Shown here one piece after another: positions 56,796-64,000 of a stretch of 64,000 nucleotides of DNA. Each line of letters starts with the position of its first letter. Position 1 is the first letter of the stretch. The notes below the pieces were generated by a model. That model saw only the letters and a program-made list of their open reading frames with translations. It had not been told where the DNA came from and searched no databases. This DNA comes from Lysobacter sp. S4-A87. GTDB taxonomy: Bacteria > Pseudomonadota > Gammaproteobacteria > Xanthomonadales > Xanthomonadaceae. A program made the translations under genes and the position numbers. Location of the stretch: contig NZ_CP093341.1 of NCBI RefSeq assembly GCF_022637455.1, positions 2,418,001 through 2,482,000 of the forward strand, written 5' to 3'.

Positions 56796-57252
56796 CGTTA
56801 CTCCGTCGTCGCTGTCAGGCAGTGAGTAGTGGCGGCTTGAAATCGTTGGACAACGAAACCTGGCTCGCAGCGACGCGGCATGACGGTCCGCTCGCGCAGT
56901 CCGTCCTGCCTTGACACTGGTTCAACCGAATAAAGCACAAATTGTGCGATGCGGCAATTTGCACCGTACGCAGGGCGATGGGGGTCGTTGGATTGGCGCT
57001 AAGTCATTGACGACAGTGGAGTTCTTTGGTGGGTTTCGGCGGATTTTGGTAACGCCTGAAACCATTGTTTGTGGCGTTGCGCGGCGGTGTCTCATGGACA
57101 TGGGGTTCGCAACGATTGCGCCCGCAATCACCTCGTCCCCGCGTTCACCGCGATGACGGCGGTTCGGCCGGCGTGACCATGGGTACGCGTGGGCCGGTCT
57201 GTCGCCGCGATAAACTCTGGCGATTACCGACTCACGCCCCTGCGGCCCATCC
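56796..57252. promoter_or_regulatory. gltB/MFS divergent region with palindrome GCACAAATTGTGC
   Basis: This 457-base gap is the longest without a gene in the window. At 56935-56947 lies a perfect palindrome, GCACAA-A-TTGTGC, 140 bases before the gltB start. A shorter relative, GCAA-T-TTGC, follows at 56954-56962. The core AAATT with flanking CA/TG recalls Lrp-type sites, and Lrp controls gltBD in enteric bacteria. The open frames here (for example 56911-57156 plus) show no conserved-looking protein. The second half resembles scattered non-coding sequence. Confidence 0.5.
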
Positions 57253-58521
57253 GTGACCGATTCGATTCCTGCCAGCGGCGCGCGCCGTAGCGCCGCGCTC
57301 GCCTTCATTTTTGTCACCATCCTGATCGACGTGCTCTCGTTCGGGCTGATCATTCCGGTGCTGCCGCACCTGATCGAGCAGTTCGCCGGCGGCGACACCG
57401 CGCATGCGGCCTACTGGGTGGCGGCGTTCGGCTTCCTGTTCGCGGCGATCCAGTTCGTGACCTCGCCGATCCAGGGCGCGCTGTCGGACCGGTTCGGCCG
57501 CCGCCCGGTGATCCTGATCTCGTGCCTGGGCCTGGGCCTGGACTTCGTGTTCATGGCGCTGGCGCCGTCGCTGGCGTGGCTGCTGGTCGGGCGCATCATT
57601 TCCGGAATCACCTCGGCCAGCTTCACCACCGCCAACGCCTACGTCGCCGACGTCACCCCGGCCGACAAGCGCGCCAAGAGCTACGGCCTGCTCGGTGCCG
57701 CCTTTGGCGTCGGCTTCATCGTCGGTCCGCTGATCGGCGGGCAGCTGGGCGAGATCGATCTGCGCCTGCCGTTCTGGTTCGCCGCCGGCCTGGCGCTGGT
57801 CAACTTCTGCTACGGCTGGTTCGTGCTGCCCGAGTCGCTGCCGAAGGAGAAGCGCAGTGCGCGCTTCGACTGGTCGCACGCCAATCCGCTTGGCTCGCTG
57901 GTGCTGCTCAAGCGCTATCCGCAGGTGTTCGGGCTGGCGGCGGTGGTGTTCATCGCCAACCTCGCCCATTACGTCTATCCGAGCGTGTTCGTGCTGTTCG
58001 CCGACTACCAGTACCAGTGGGGCCCGCGCGAGGTCAGCTACGTGCTGGCGATTGTGGGCGTGCTCAACGTGATCGTGCAGGCGGGCCTGGTCGGGAAGAT
58101 CGTGCATGCGATCGGCGAGCGCCGCGCGCTGATCACCGGTCTGTGCTTCGGCGCGGTCGGGTTCGCCATCTACGGCTTCGCCGATGTCGGCTGGGTGTTC
58201 CTGCTCGGCCTGCCGATCTCTGCGATCTGGGGCCTGGCGGCGCCCTCGACGCAGGCGCTGATCACGCGCCAGGTCGGGGCCGACGTGCAGGGACGCATCC
58301 AGGGTGCGCTGATGAGCCTGGTCAGCCTGGCCGGCATCATCGGCCCGGCAGTGTTCGCCGGCAGCTTCGGCTACTTCATCGACGATCGCGCGCCGGTGCA
58401 CCTGCCTGGTGCGCCGTTCCTGATCGCATCGGTGCTGTTGGTCGCCGCAGTGGGGATTGCCTGGCGCTACGCGCGGGTGCCGGCGCCCGCGGCACCGGTG
58501 GCGGCGGCAGAGGCCGGCTGA
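57253..58521 (+). CDS. TetA-like MFS drug exporter (TCR/Tet family)
   Basis: A 422-residue inner-membrane transporter with twelve predicted helices. Motif [15 protein letters not shown], lies between helices 2 and 3, and the family motif C appears as [16 protein letters not shown] in helix 5. The start [19 protein letters not shown] is typical of the TetA/TCR subgroup of proton-drug antiporters. Annotated relatives are often tetracycline-like exporters, but the substrate cannot be deduced. The start is a GTG at 57253; no TetR-type regulator is adjacent. The stop is only 4 bases from the stop of the convergent barstar gene. Confidence 0.92.
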   Translation: MTDSIPASGARRSAALAFIFVTILIDVLSFGLIIPVLPHLIEQFAGGDTAHAAYWVAAFGFLFAAIQFVTSPIQGALSDRFGRRPVILISCLGLGLDFVFMALAPSLAWLLVGRIISGITSASFTTANAYVADVTPADKRAKSYGLLGAAFGVGFIVGPLIGGQLGEIDLRLPFWFAAGLALVNFCYGWFVLPESLPKEKRSARFDWSHANPLGSLVLLKRYPQVFGLAAVVFIANLAHYVYPSVFVLFADYQYQWGPREVSYVLAIVGVLNVIVQAGLVGKIVHAIGERRALITGLCFGAVGFAIYGFADVGWVFLLGLPISAIWGLAAPSTQALITRQVGADVQGRIQGALMSLVSLAGIIGPAVFAGSFGYFIDDRAPVHLPGAPFLIASVLLVAAVGIAWRYARVPAPAAPVAAAEAG

Positions 58522-58525
58522 TCCT

Positions 58526-58963
58526 TCAGTCTTCCAGTGCCGCCAGCTGTTCGGCGGGGAATGGCAGCAACGCCCAGAACGCGGTGTTGTTGCCGGCCCA
58601 GCGGAACGCGCTCTCGTTGAGGATGTCGAGCAGCGTGTCGAAATCCTCGCCGTGCGCGGCGCGCCAGCCGTCGGCGTGCTCGACCAGCAGCAGGTAACCG
58701 TCCGCCGGCCGCCACGACAGGTCGGCCAGCGCATCGGCCAGGGCATCCCAGTTGCCGCCGAACCAGTCCGGGAACTGCCCCGCGGCAGCAAACCGCTGCA
58801 TCAGCGAGGCCTTGTCGGCGCAGTCGGCCAGGTCGACGCGCAATACCGCGTAGTCCAGCGCTTCGCCGGCCTGCGCCATCGATTCGGTGTCGCGCGCATC
58901 GATGAAGTAGGCGCCGCTGTGGGCCGGATCGGCCAGGATCGAGCGCAGGTCAGTCGCACTCAT
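58526..58963 (-). CDS. Barstar-family ribonuclease inhibitor
   Basis: A 145-residue cytoplasmic protein with a barstar fold at about residues 38-140. The inhibitory helix is FPDWFGGNWDALADAL, in which Asp73 and Asp77 take the places of the barnase-contacting Asp35 and Asp39 of the classical inhibitor. It is longer than Bacillus barstar (about 90) because of some 40 extra N-terminal residues. Its start overlaps the stop of the RNase gene by 4 bases. It probably protects the cell from its secreted RNase during export, as barstar does for barnase. Confidence 0.9.
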   Translation of the reverse strand: MSATDLRSILADPAHSGAYFIDARDTESMAQAGEALDYAVLRVDLADCADKASLMQRFAAAGQFPDWFGGNWDALADALADLSWRPADGYLLLVEHADGWRAAHGEDFDTLLDILNESAFRWAGNNTAFWALLPFPAEQLAALED

Positions 58964-59406
58964 CGGCGTGTCTCCAGCGGTGGCAGCTCGAAGCGCCGGA
59001 AGCTGCGGTAGTGATCCTGCGTGTACCAGTACTCCACCGGCGGGTCACCGCCGGTGATGATGCGGCGCGCACCGCGGTCGTCGGAACCCGGCGTCTCGAC
59101 CGTGTACTCGCGGTAGTAGCCGCGCGGCTGCGCGGGCAGGCGCTTCTCGCGGTTCTGGAACACGCTGCCGTCCTGGCGGTGGGCGTACGGACCGCCCTGC
59201 GCGATGCGCGCGAGGACGTCATGCGCCTCACGCGGCAGGAAGGCGGGGTATTGCGTGCCGGTGGCGGGCAGCGCCGCCGGCGCCGACACCTGGCCAGCCG
59301 GCGTGGTCACCGGCGCATGCAGGTCGCCGTTGCCGGAAGGTCTGGTCCACAGCCACAGCCCGATCAGGACGATGGCGGCAAGGAGGCCGAGGTGCCGACG
59401 TTGCAT
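58960..59406 (-). CDS. Secreted barnase-like guanyl-specific ribonuclease
   Basis: A 148-residue N1/T1-type ribonuclease. An N-terminal hydrophobic stretch (HLGLLAAIVLIGLWLW) acts as a signal sequence or anchor and is followed by a low-complexity linker to about residue 50. The catalytic domain has FQNREKRLP, YYREYTVETPG with Glu100 (the general base, Glu73 in barnase), Arg111 and Arg115 in RGARRIITG, and His132 (the general acid, His102) in TQDHYRSF. All the key residues are present. It would cleave RNA after guanosine outside the cytoplasm. The I78 inhibitor gene lies 3 bases upstream and barstar overlaps downstream. Confidence 0.92.
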   Translation of the reverse strand: MQRRHLGLLAAIVLIGLWLWTRPSGNGDLHAPVTTPAGQVSAPAALPATGTQYPAFLPREAHDVLARIAQGGPYAHRQDGSVFQNREKRLPAQPRGYYREYTVETPGSDDRGARRIITGGDPPVEYWYTQDHYRSFRRFELPPLETRR

Positions 59407-59409
59407 CGA

Positions 59410-59706
59410 TCAGCCGCAACGCAGGCCGGTGATCGCGCCGCGGTCGTTGACGTCGACGTTGATGCGGTCTTCGCGGTAATCCATGGTGGCTGCCTGGCCG
59501 GGACGCAGCACGCGCGATTCGCGGCTGCCGGTGTCGCGCAGGATGCGGTTGACGATGTCGTCGTTGACGCCCTGGCCGATCGCCCAGCGCGCGGCTTCGA
59601 CATTGCACACACCCGACGGGGGCACGGCGCCGCCGGCGGCGGGAGGTGCCGAAGCGCAACCGGCAAGCGTCAATGCGATCACCGCGAAGGAAAGGCTGCG
59701 GAACAT
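59410..59706 (-). CDS. I78-family peptidase inhibitor lipoprotein
   Basis: A 98-residue predicted lipoprotein (lipobox LTLAGC, Cys17). The I78 domain shows the family pattern: a cysteine in GVCNVEAARWAIGQ, then RVLRPGQAATMDYREDRINV and a terminal GLRCG. The two cysteines outside the lipobox probably form a disulfide. I78 proteins are small serine-protease inhibitors. It is the first gene of a three-gene minus-strand unit with the RNase gene (3-base gap) and barstar. A role in shielding the RNase or cell from proteases is inference. Confidence 0.9.
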   Translation of the reverse strand: MFRSLSFAVIALTLAGCASAPPAAGGAVPPSGVCNVEAARWAIGQGVNDDIVNRILRDTGSRESRVLRPGQAATMDYREDRINVDVNDRGAITGLRCG

Positions 59707-59931
59707 GGGGGTTCTCCGGTTGGGTCGGCGTGATGGGGCGCACGGTGCACCCGCTGCCGTGTGCGGGGTGTGGACGCGGGGGAGGATAGCGGCAGTTGGG
59801 TGACGGCACCGCGTCTGCCTGCGATTCGCGGTCAGCAGCCCGTCACGCTTTCACGTCCGGGCACTGGATCCCCGCCTGCGAGGATGACGGCGACGACGCC
59901 GTTCGACAGCCTGTTGCGCTATACAGCGTGC

Positions 59932-60561
59932 ATGTCCGAGCGCCCCTACGCCCCTGCCTGCGATCGCAACCGCGATCCGATCCTCGATGTCCTGCGCCAG
60001 CACTTCGGCGATCGCCGCGACGTGCTCGAAGTCGGCAGCGGCACCGGCCAGCATGCGGTGTACTTCGCCGCGGCGATGCCGTGGTTGCGCTGGCAATGCA
60101 GCGACCAGGCCGCGTCGTTGCCGGGCATCCGCATGTGGCTGGACGAAGCGGACCTGGGCAACACCCCGGCTCCGGTGGAGCTGGAGGTGTCGGGCGGCAC
60201 GTGGCCGTGCGCAGACAACGACGACGGCCGCTTCGATGCGGTGTTCAGTGCCAACACGCTGCACATCATGGGCTGGCCCGAAGTGCAGGCGTTCTTCGCC
60301 GGCCTGTCGACCGTGCTCGCCGATGATGCGGTGGTGGTCGTGTACGGGCCCTTCAACTACGACGGGCAGTACAGCAGCGACAGCAACCGCGATTTCGATG
60401 GCTGGCTGAAGGCGCGCGATCCGCGCTCGGGCATCCGCGACGCGGCAGACGTCGACGCGCTGGCCCGTGCCATCGGCCTGCACCTGGTCGAGGACGTGGC
60501 GATGCCGGCCAACAACCGCTGCCTGGTGTGGCGCCGCGGCGCCAACGTGGCATTGCGGTAA
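59932..60561 (+). CDS. DUF938 SAM-dependent methyltransferase-like protein
   Basis: A 209-residue protein of the DUF938 family. The SAM-binding motif I is VLEVGSGTGQHAVYFA, followed by DAVFSANTLHIMGWPEVQAFF and VVVYGPFNYDGQYSS, which are characteristic of the family. The substrate is unknown. The ATG at 59932 begins MSERPYAPACDRNRDPIL, the usual start. It is divergent from the I78 gene across 225 bases. Part of that gap (59859-59890) resembles a scattered CTGGATCCCCGCC...GATGACGG element common in related genomes. Confidence 0.9.
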   Translation: MSERPYAPACDRNRDPILDVLRQHFGDRRDVLEVGSGTGQHAVYFAAAMPWLRWQCSDQAASLPGIRMWLDEADLGNTPAPVELEVSGGTWPCADNDDGRFDAVFSANTLHIMGWPEVQAFFAGLSTVLADDAVVVVYGPFNYDGQYSSDSNRDFDGWLKARDPRSGIRDAADVDALARAIGLHLVEDVAMPANNRCLVWRRGANVALR

Positions 60562-60656
60562 CTTTGCCAATTCTGGCGAACGTGCCCGCGGTCACGCCCG
60601 ACCGTGCCCAATGGCAGGGGTGCGCAGGCGCCAACCCTCGTAACGATGCGGGGTTG

Positions 60657-60688
60657 GCCGTCTTCCACAGGGGCCGTCTTCCACAGGG
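60657..60688 (+). repeat. Perfect 16-base tandem duplication at the M61 ribosome-binding region
   Basis: The unit GCCGTCTTCCACAGGG occurs twice with no spacer (60657-60672 and 60673-60688). The second copy ends 8 bases before the ATG of the M61 peptidase gene, so that its AGGG can serve as a ribosome-binding site. The first copy supplies a second, spare AGGG. The repeat may reflect a recent slip of replication. Confidence 0.85.
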
Positions 60689-60696
60689 TTGAGTAC

Positions 60697-62607
60697 ATGC
60701 TTCGTCGTTCGTCTGCTGCGCCGCGCCTGCGCGCGCTGCCGCTGCTGGTTTCCTTCTTGCTCGCTGCACCGGTCACCCAGGCGCAAACCGCGCCGCCGCA
60801 GGACGTGGCCTATCCCGGCACGCTGTCGTTGACCATCGACGCCACCGACCTGAGCCATCGCGTGTTCCGCGCCAGCCAGCAGATCCCGGTGCAGCCGGGT
60901 CCGCTGACGCTGCTGTATCCGCAGTGGATCCCGGGCAACCACTCGCCCAGCGGTCCGGTCAACCGCGTCGCCGGCCTGAAGTTCAGCGGCAACGGCCAAC
61001 CCATCGCCTGGCGCCGCGATCCGCTCGATGTCTATGCGTTCAAGCTGGTCGTGCCGGAAGGCGTCAGTACGCTGGAGGTGAGCTTCGACGTGCTCACGCC
61101 GACCGCCGGCGAGCAGGGTCGCATCACCATGACCCAGGACATGCTCAACCTGCAGTGGAACCAGGTCGCGCTGTATCCGGCCGGCCACTACGCGCGGCAG
61201 ATCCAGATCGCGCCGGCACTGAAGCTTCCCGGCGGCTGGCAGGCAGGTACGGCGCTGGAAGTGGCCTCGCAGGAAGGCGACACGGTGCGCTACAAGCCGG
61301 TGCCGTTCGACACACTGCTCGATTCGCCGGTGTACGCCGGCCGCTACTTCAAGCAGGTCGATCTCGACCCGGGCGCGAAGGTGCCGGTGCGGCTGAACAT
61401 CGTCGCCGACGATCCGAAGTACCTGGAGGCCAAGCCGGAGCAGATCGAGGCGCACCGCAAGCTCGTCGACCAGGCGTACAAGCTCTACGGCGCGCGTCAT
61501 TACGATCATTACGACTTCCTGTTCTCGCTGTCGGACCAGATGGGCGGCAACGGCCTGGAGCACCAGCGTTCCAGCGAGAATGGAGTGGGCCCGGAGTACT
61601 TCACCGAGTGGGGCAAGAACGCGGCCGATCGCGACCTGCTGCCGCATGAGTTCACCCATTCCTGGAACGGCAAGTACCGCCGTCCGGCCGACCTGACGAC
61701 GCCGAACTTCAACGTGCCGATGAGTGACACGCTGCTGTGGGTGTACGAGGGACAGACGCAGTACTGGGGTTATGTGCTCGCGGCGCGCTCGGGCCTGTGG
61801 AGCGCGGAGCAGGCGCGCGATGCGCTGGCGCTGGTGGCGTCGACCTACAGCACCGATCGCCCGGGTTTCGCCTGGCGCAACGTGCAGGACACCACGCTCG
61901 ATCCGATCATCAACTCGCGCAAGCCGCAGGCGTACCGCAGCTGGCAGATGAGCGAGGATTACTACAGTGCGGGCCAGCTGATCTGGCTGGCGGTCGACAG
62001 CAAGCTGCGCGATCTCAGTGGTGGCAAGCGTTCGCTGGACGATTTCGCCAAGGCGTTCTTCGGGGTGAAGGACGGTGACTGGGACGTCAATACGTACGAT
62101 TTCGATGAGGTGGCACGCACGCTCAATGGTGTGGCTGCTTACGACTGGGCGTCGTTCCTGCGCGAGCGGGTGGATGCCAATGCGGCGCCGCTCGACGGTC
62201 TGGCTGCCAGCGGCTGGAAGCTGGTCTATACCGATACGCCCAGCGAGTACCACAAGGCTGTCGAGGGTGATCGCAAGTCGGCAGACTTCAGTGCGTCGCT
62301 CGGGATGTCGGTGTCGAACAAGGATGCGACGGTCGGTGGGGTGCGCTGGGATGGTCCGGCTTTCGATGCCGGTATCGCGCCGGGCAGTACGCTGTTGGCG
62401 GTCAATGGTTATGCGTTCGAGAACGATCGTTTGAAGGATGCGATCAAGGCCAACCGAGATGGTTCGCGCCCGATCGAGCTGGTGGTCAAGCACGGTGAGG
62501 TGGTGCGCACGGTGCGGCTGGATTACCGCGAGGGCCTGAAGTACCCGCATCTGGCGCGCATCGCGGGTACGCAGGACCGGCTGTCGAAGATCCTCGCGCC
62601 CAAGTAG
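60697..62607 (+). CDS. M61-family (glycyl aminopeptidase-type) metallopeptidase with PDZ domain
   Basis: A 636-residue exported zinc peptidase. A signal peptide (about residues 1-30, ending VTQAQ) leads to an N-terminal beta domain, a gluzincin-type catalytic domain with HEFTH (317-321) and the third zinc ligand Glu351 in YEGQTQYW, and a C-terminal PDZ domain (about 525-620; VGGVRWDGPAFDAGIAPGST). All the metal ligands are present. M61 enzymes release N-terminal glycine or alanine from peptides in the periplasm. The ATG at 60697 directly precedes the signal sequence; a perfect 16-base duplication lies over its ribosome-binding region. Confidence 0.93.
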   Translation: MLRRSSAAPRLRALPLLVSFLLAAPVTQAQTAPPQDVAYPGTLSLTIDATDLSHRVFRASQQIPVQPGPLTLLYPQWIPGNHSPSGPVNRVAGLKFSGNGQPIAWRRDPLDVYAFKLVVPEGVSTLEVSFDVLTPTAGEQGRITMTQDMLNLQWNQVALYPAGHYARQIQIAPALKLPGGWQAGTALEVASQEGDTVRYKPVPFDTLLDSPVYAGRYFKQVDLDPGAKVPVRLNIVADDPKYLEAKPEQIEAHRKLVDQAYKLYGARHYDHYDFLFSLSDQMGGNGLEHQRSSENGVGPEYFTEWGKNAADRDLLPHEFTHSWNGKYRRPADLTTPNFNVPMSDTLLWVYEGQTQYWGYVLAARSGLWSAEQARDALALVASTYSTDRPGFAWRNVQDTTLDPIINSRKPQAYRSWQMSEDYYSAGQLIWLAVDSKLRDLSGGKRSLDDFAKAFFGVKDGDWDVNTYDFDEVARTLNGVAAYDWASFLRERVDANAAPLDGLAASGWKLVYTDTPSEYHKAVEGDRKSADFSASLGMSVSNKDATVGGVRWDGPAFDAGIAPGSTLLAVNGYAFENDRLKDAIKANRDGSRPIELVVKHGEVVRTVRLDYREGLKYPHLARIAGTQDRLSKILAPK

Positions 62608-62645
62608 AGCTGGTCGGCGCTGGTCTGCGGGCCGGCGCCTTCTGC

Positions 62646-62699
62646 CGTCCGCCGGGTCGGGCCTCCGAGTTTCGGAGTGGCGTCGTCCGCCGGGTCGGG
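62646..62699. repeat. Direct repeats flanking a small hairpin
   Basis: CGTCCGCCGGGTCGGG occurs at 62646-62661 and again at 62684-62699. Between them lies CTCCGA-GTT-TCGGAG (62663-62677), a perfect hairpin. The unit stands in the 202-base gap between the M61 and BCCT genes. It may end the M61 transcript, but there is no T-run. Confidence 0.7.
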
Positions 62700-62809
62700 G
62701 ATCCATGGACGTCGCTCCTTCTGGCGCAGTCGGCCACGCATGACAAGCACACGGGCTTCGCACCCCTCCAGCTAACCTGCGCGCCGGTTCGTGCCCGCGG
62801 AGACGCGAC

Positions 62810-64000
62810 ATGGTGTTTCGACTCTCGGTTGCGCTGCTGACCCTGCTCGTGCTCGCCGGCGTTATTGCGCCCGAGGCCTTCGGCAGCTGGAGCCAGCAGG
62901 TGCAGGCCAGCACGCTGGCCGGGGCCGGCTGGTTGTACCTGGTCATCGTGTTCGGGGTGCTGGTGTTCCTGGGCTATGTGGCCTTCAGTCGCCTCGGCAC
63001 GCTGCGGATCGGTGGCGATGATGCCGAGCCGCAGTTCTCGCGCGGGTCGTGGTTCGCGATGCTGTTTTCGGCCGGCATGGGCATCGGTCTGGTGTTCTGG
63101 GGGGCGGCCGAGCCGCTGTCGCATTACAGCAAGCCGCCCGAGGGCATCACGCCCCTCAGCAGCGAGGCTGCACGTGCGGCGTTGCGCTATGCGTTCTTCC
63201 ACTGGGGCCTGCACCCGTGGGCGATCTATGCGCTGATGGGCCTGGCCATGGCGTGGTTCCAGTTCAATCGTGGCGCGCGCGGTCTGGTCAGCGATCTGCT
63301 CGAGCCGTTGATCGGCAAGCATGTGCACGGCGTGGCCGGACATGGGGTCGATGTGCTGGCGGTGGTGGCGACTGCGGTGGGAGTGGCGACCACGCTGGGC
63401 TTCGGCGCCAGCCAGATCAGTGCCGGCCTCAATCACGTCACCGGTATCTCCAGCGGTTTCTCGACGCAGCTGTGGGTGATCGCGGTGGCGTTCGTGCTGT
63501 ACATGGCCTCGAGTGCCTCCGGCCTGGAGCGCGGCATCAAGTGGTTGTCGAACTTCAACATGGCCGTGGCCGCGCTGCTTCTGGCGCTTGTCATCGTGCT
63601 GGGGCCGACGGGCTTCATCTTTGAAACCCTGACCACCACGCTCGGCTCGTACATCAACCTGCTGCCGTCGATGAGCCTGCGGATGGCACCGTTCTCGCAG
63701 AGCTCGTGGGTCGGGGAGTGGACGATCTTCTACTGGGCGTGGTGGATTGCCTGGGCGCCGTTCGTGGGGGCGTTCTTTGCGCGCATTTCCTATGGGCGGA
63801 CCCTGCGCGAGTTCGTCGTCGGCGTGGTGTTCGGGCCGGCGCTGGTGAGTTTCCTGTGGTTCGCCGGGTTCGGCGGCACCGCGCTGTTCCAGCAGATGTT
63901 CGGCCACGTCGACCTGCTGACCGTGCTCGCGCAGGGCTACCAGCACGTGCTGTTCGCCGTGCTCGCGCAGCTGCCGCTGGCGACGCTGCTGGCGTGGGTG
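62810..64000 (+). CDS. BCCT-family betaine/carnitine/choline transporter (3' end missing)
   Basis: The first 397 residues of a secondary transporter for quaternary ammonium compounds such as glycine betaine or choline, used in osmoprotection. The glycine-rich helix 3 motif is GMGIGLVFWGAAEPLSHY, and the conserved tryptophan-rich core of helix 8 is WTIFYWAWWIAWAPFVGAFFARIS. Both are diagnostic of the family. The ATG at 62810 gives an N-terminus that starts directly in the first helix, shorter than in some relatives. The gene runs off the right edge, so any C-terminal osmosensing tail is not seen. Confidence 0.95.
   Translation, partial: MVFRLSVALLTLLVLAGVIAPEAFGSWSQQVQASTLAGAGWLYLVIVFGVLVFLGYVAFSRLGTLRIGGDDAEPQFSRGSWFAMLFSAGMGIGLVFWGAAEPLSHYSKPPEGITPLSSEAARAALRYAFFHWGLHPWAIYALMGLAMAWFQFNRGARGLVSDLLEPLIGKHVHGVAGHGVDVLAVVATAVGVATTLGFGASQISAGLNHVTGISSGFSTQLWVIAVAFVLYMASSASGLERGIKWLSNFNMAVAALLLALVIVLGPTGFIFETLTTTLGSYINLLPSMSLRMAPFSQSSWVGEWTIFYWAWWIAWAPFVGAFFARISYGRTLREFVVGVVFGPALVSFLWFAGFGGTALFQQMFGHVDLLTVLAQGYQHVLFAVLAQLPLATLLAWV

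Noticed and set aside
56911-57156. 81-codon open frame on the plus strand in the gltB/MFS gap
   Set aside because: Codon use is unlike the neighbours, there is no ribosome-binding site, and the end resembles translated non-coding repeat sequence.

Overview
The window is about 64 kb of GC-rich (roughly two-thirds G+C by eye), densely packed bacterial chromosome. Gene content points to a gammaproteobacterium of the Lysobacter/Xanthomonas group (Lysobacteraceae/Xanthomonadaceae): RecBCD, a complete mlaFEDCBA lipid-transport cluster, a phhA/Lrp divergent pair, a DesT-DesCB-like desaturase unit, and a LysR-controlled RND efflux operon resembling SmeU1VWX of Stenotrophomonas. The assignment is inferred from gene families and not from a marker RNA; I see no rRNA, tRNA, CRISPR array, prophage or insertion sequence.

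Layout. 1-4.4 kb: 5' part of fbp (minus), a DUF1579/NIPSNAP-type protein, a WYL regulator and a succinyl-CoA:acetate-type CoA transferase. 4.5-11.9 kb: a fluoride channel (crcB), a LytS/LytTR two-component pair, a cysteine-rich small secreted protein, a NarL-type two-component pair, a DUF2306-like membrane protein and an FAD/NAD(P)-binding protein. 11.9-15.7 kb: amino-acid metabolism (phhA with a divergent Lrp-type regulator, a GST, a second Lrp-type regulator and a diaminopropionate-lyase-like PLP enzyme). 15.7-18.8 kb: a TetR repressor divergent from an iron-sulfur oxidoreductase and a fatty acid desaturase. 18.8-27.3 kb: patatin-like lipoprotein, GYF/AIM24 protein, Asp/Glu racemase with an M28 peptidase, rhomboid protease, rlmI, rmuC. 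27.4-31.8 kb: the mla operon (minus). 32.0-40.8 kb: recC-recB-recD with 4-base overlaps. 40.8-49.3 kb: LysR regulator divergent from DUF2798-SDR-MFP-RND-OMF. 49.5-56.8 kb: folE, a BON-domain protein, gltBD. 57.3-64 kb: an MFS exporter, an I78-inhibitor/RNase/barstar operon, a DUF938 methyltransferase, an M61 peptidase, and the start of a BCCT transporter.

The intergenic DNA is the less ordinary part. Six copies of a REP-like palindromic element (GTAGCCCGGGTAAG...GCACCCGGG) lie only in gaps between genes, four of them as two head-to-head pairs. Two gaps hold serial perfect hairpins, one of them inside the efflux operon between the adaptor and pump genes. A 16-base perfect tandem duplication sits on the ribosome-binding region of the M61 peptidase gene.

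No wholly unknown multi-gene system is evident. The best candidates for something under-described are the I78 inhibitor-secreted RNase-barstar operon, the degenerate SDR with a non-coding-like tail at the head of the efflux operon, the proline-rich extension of MlaA, and the hairpin arrays.
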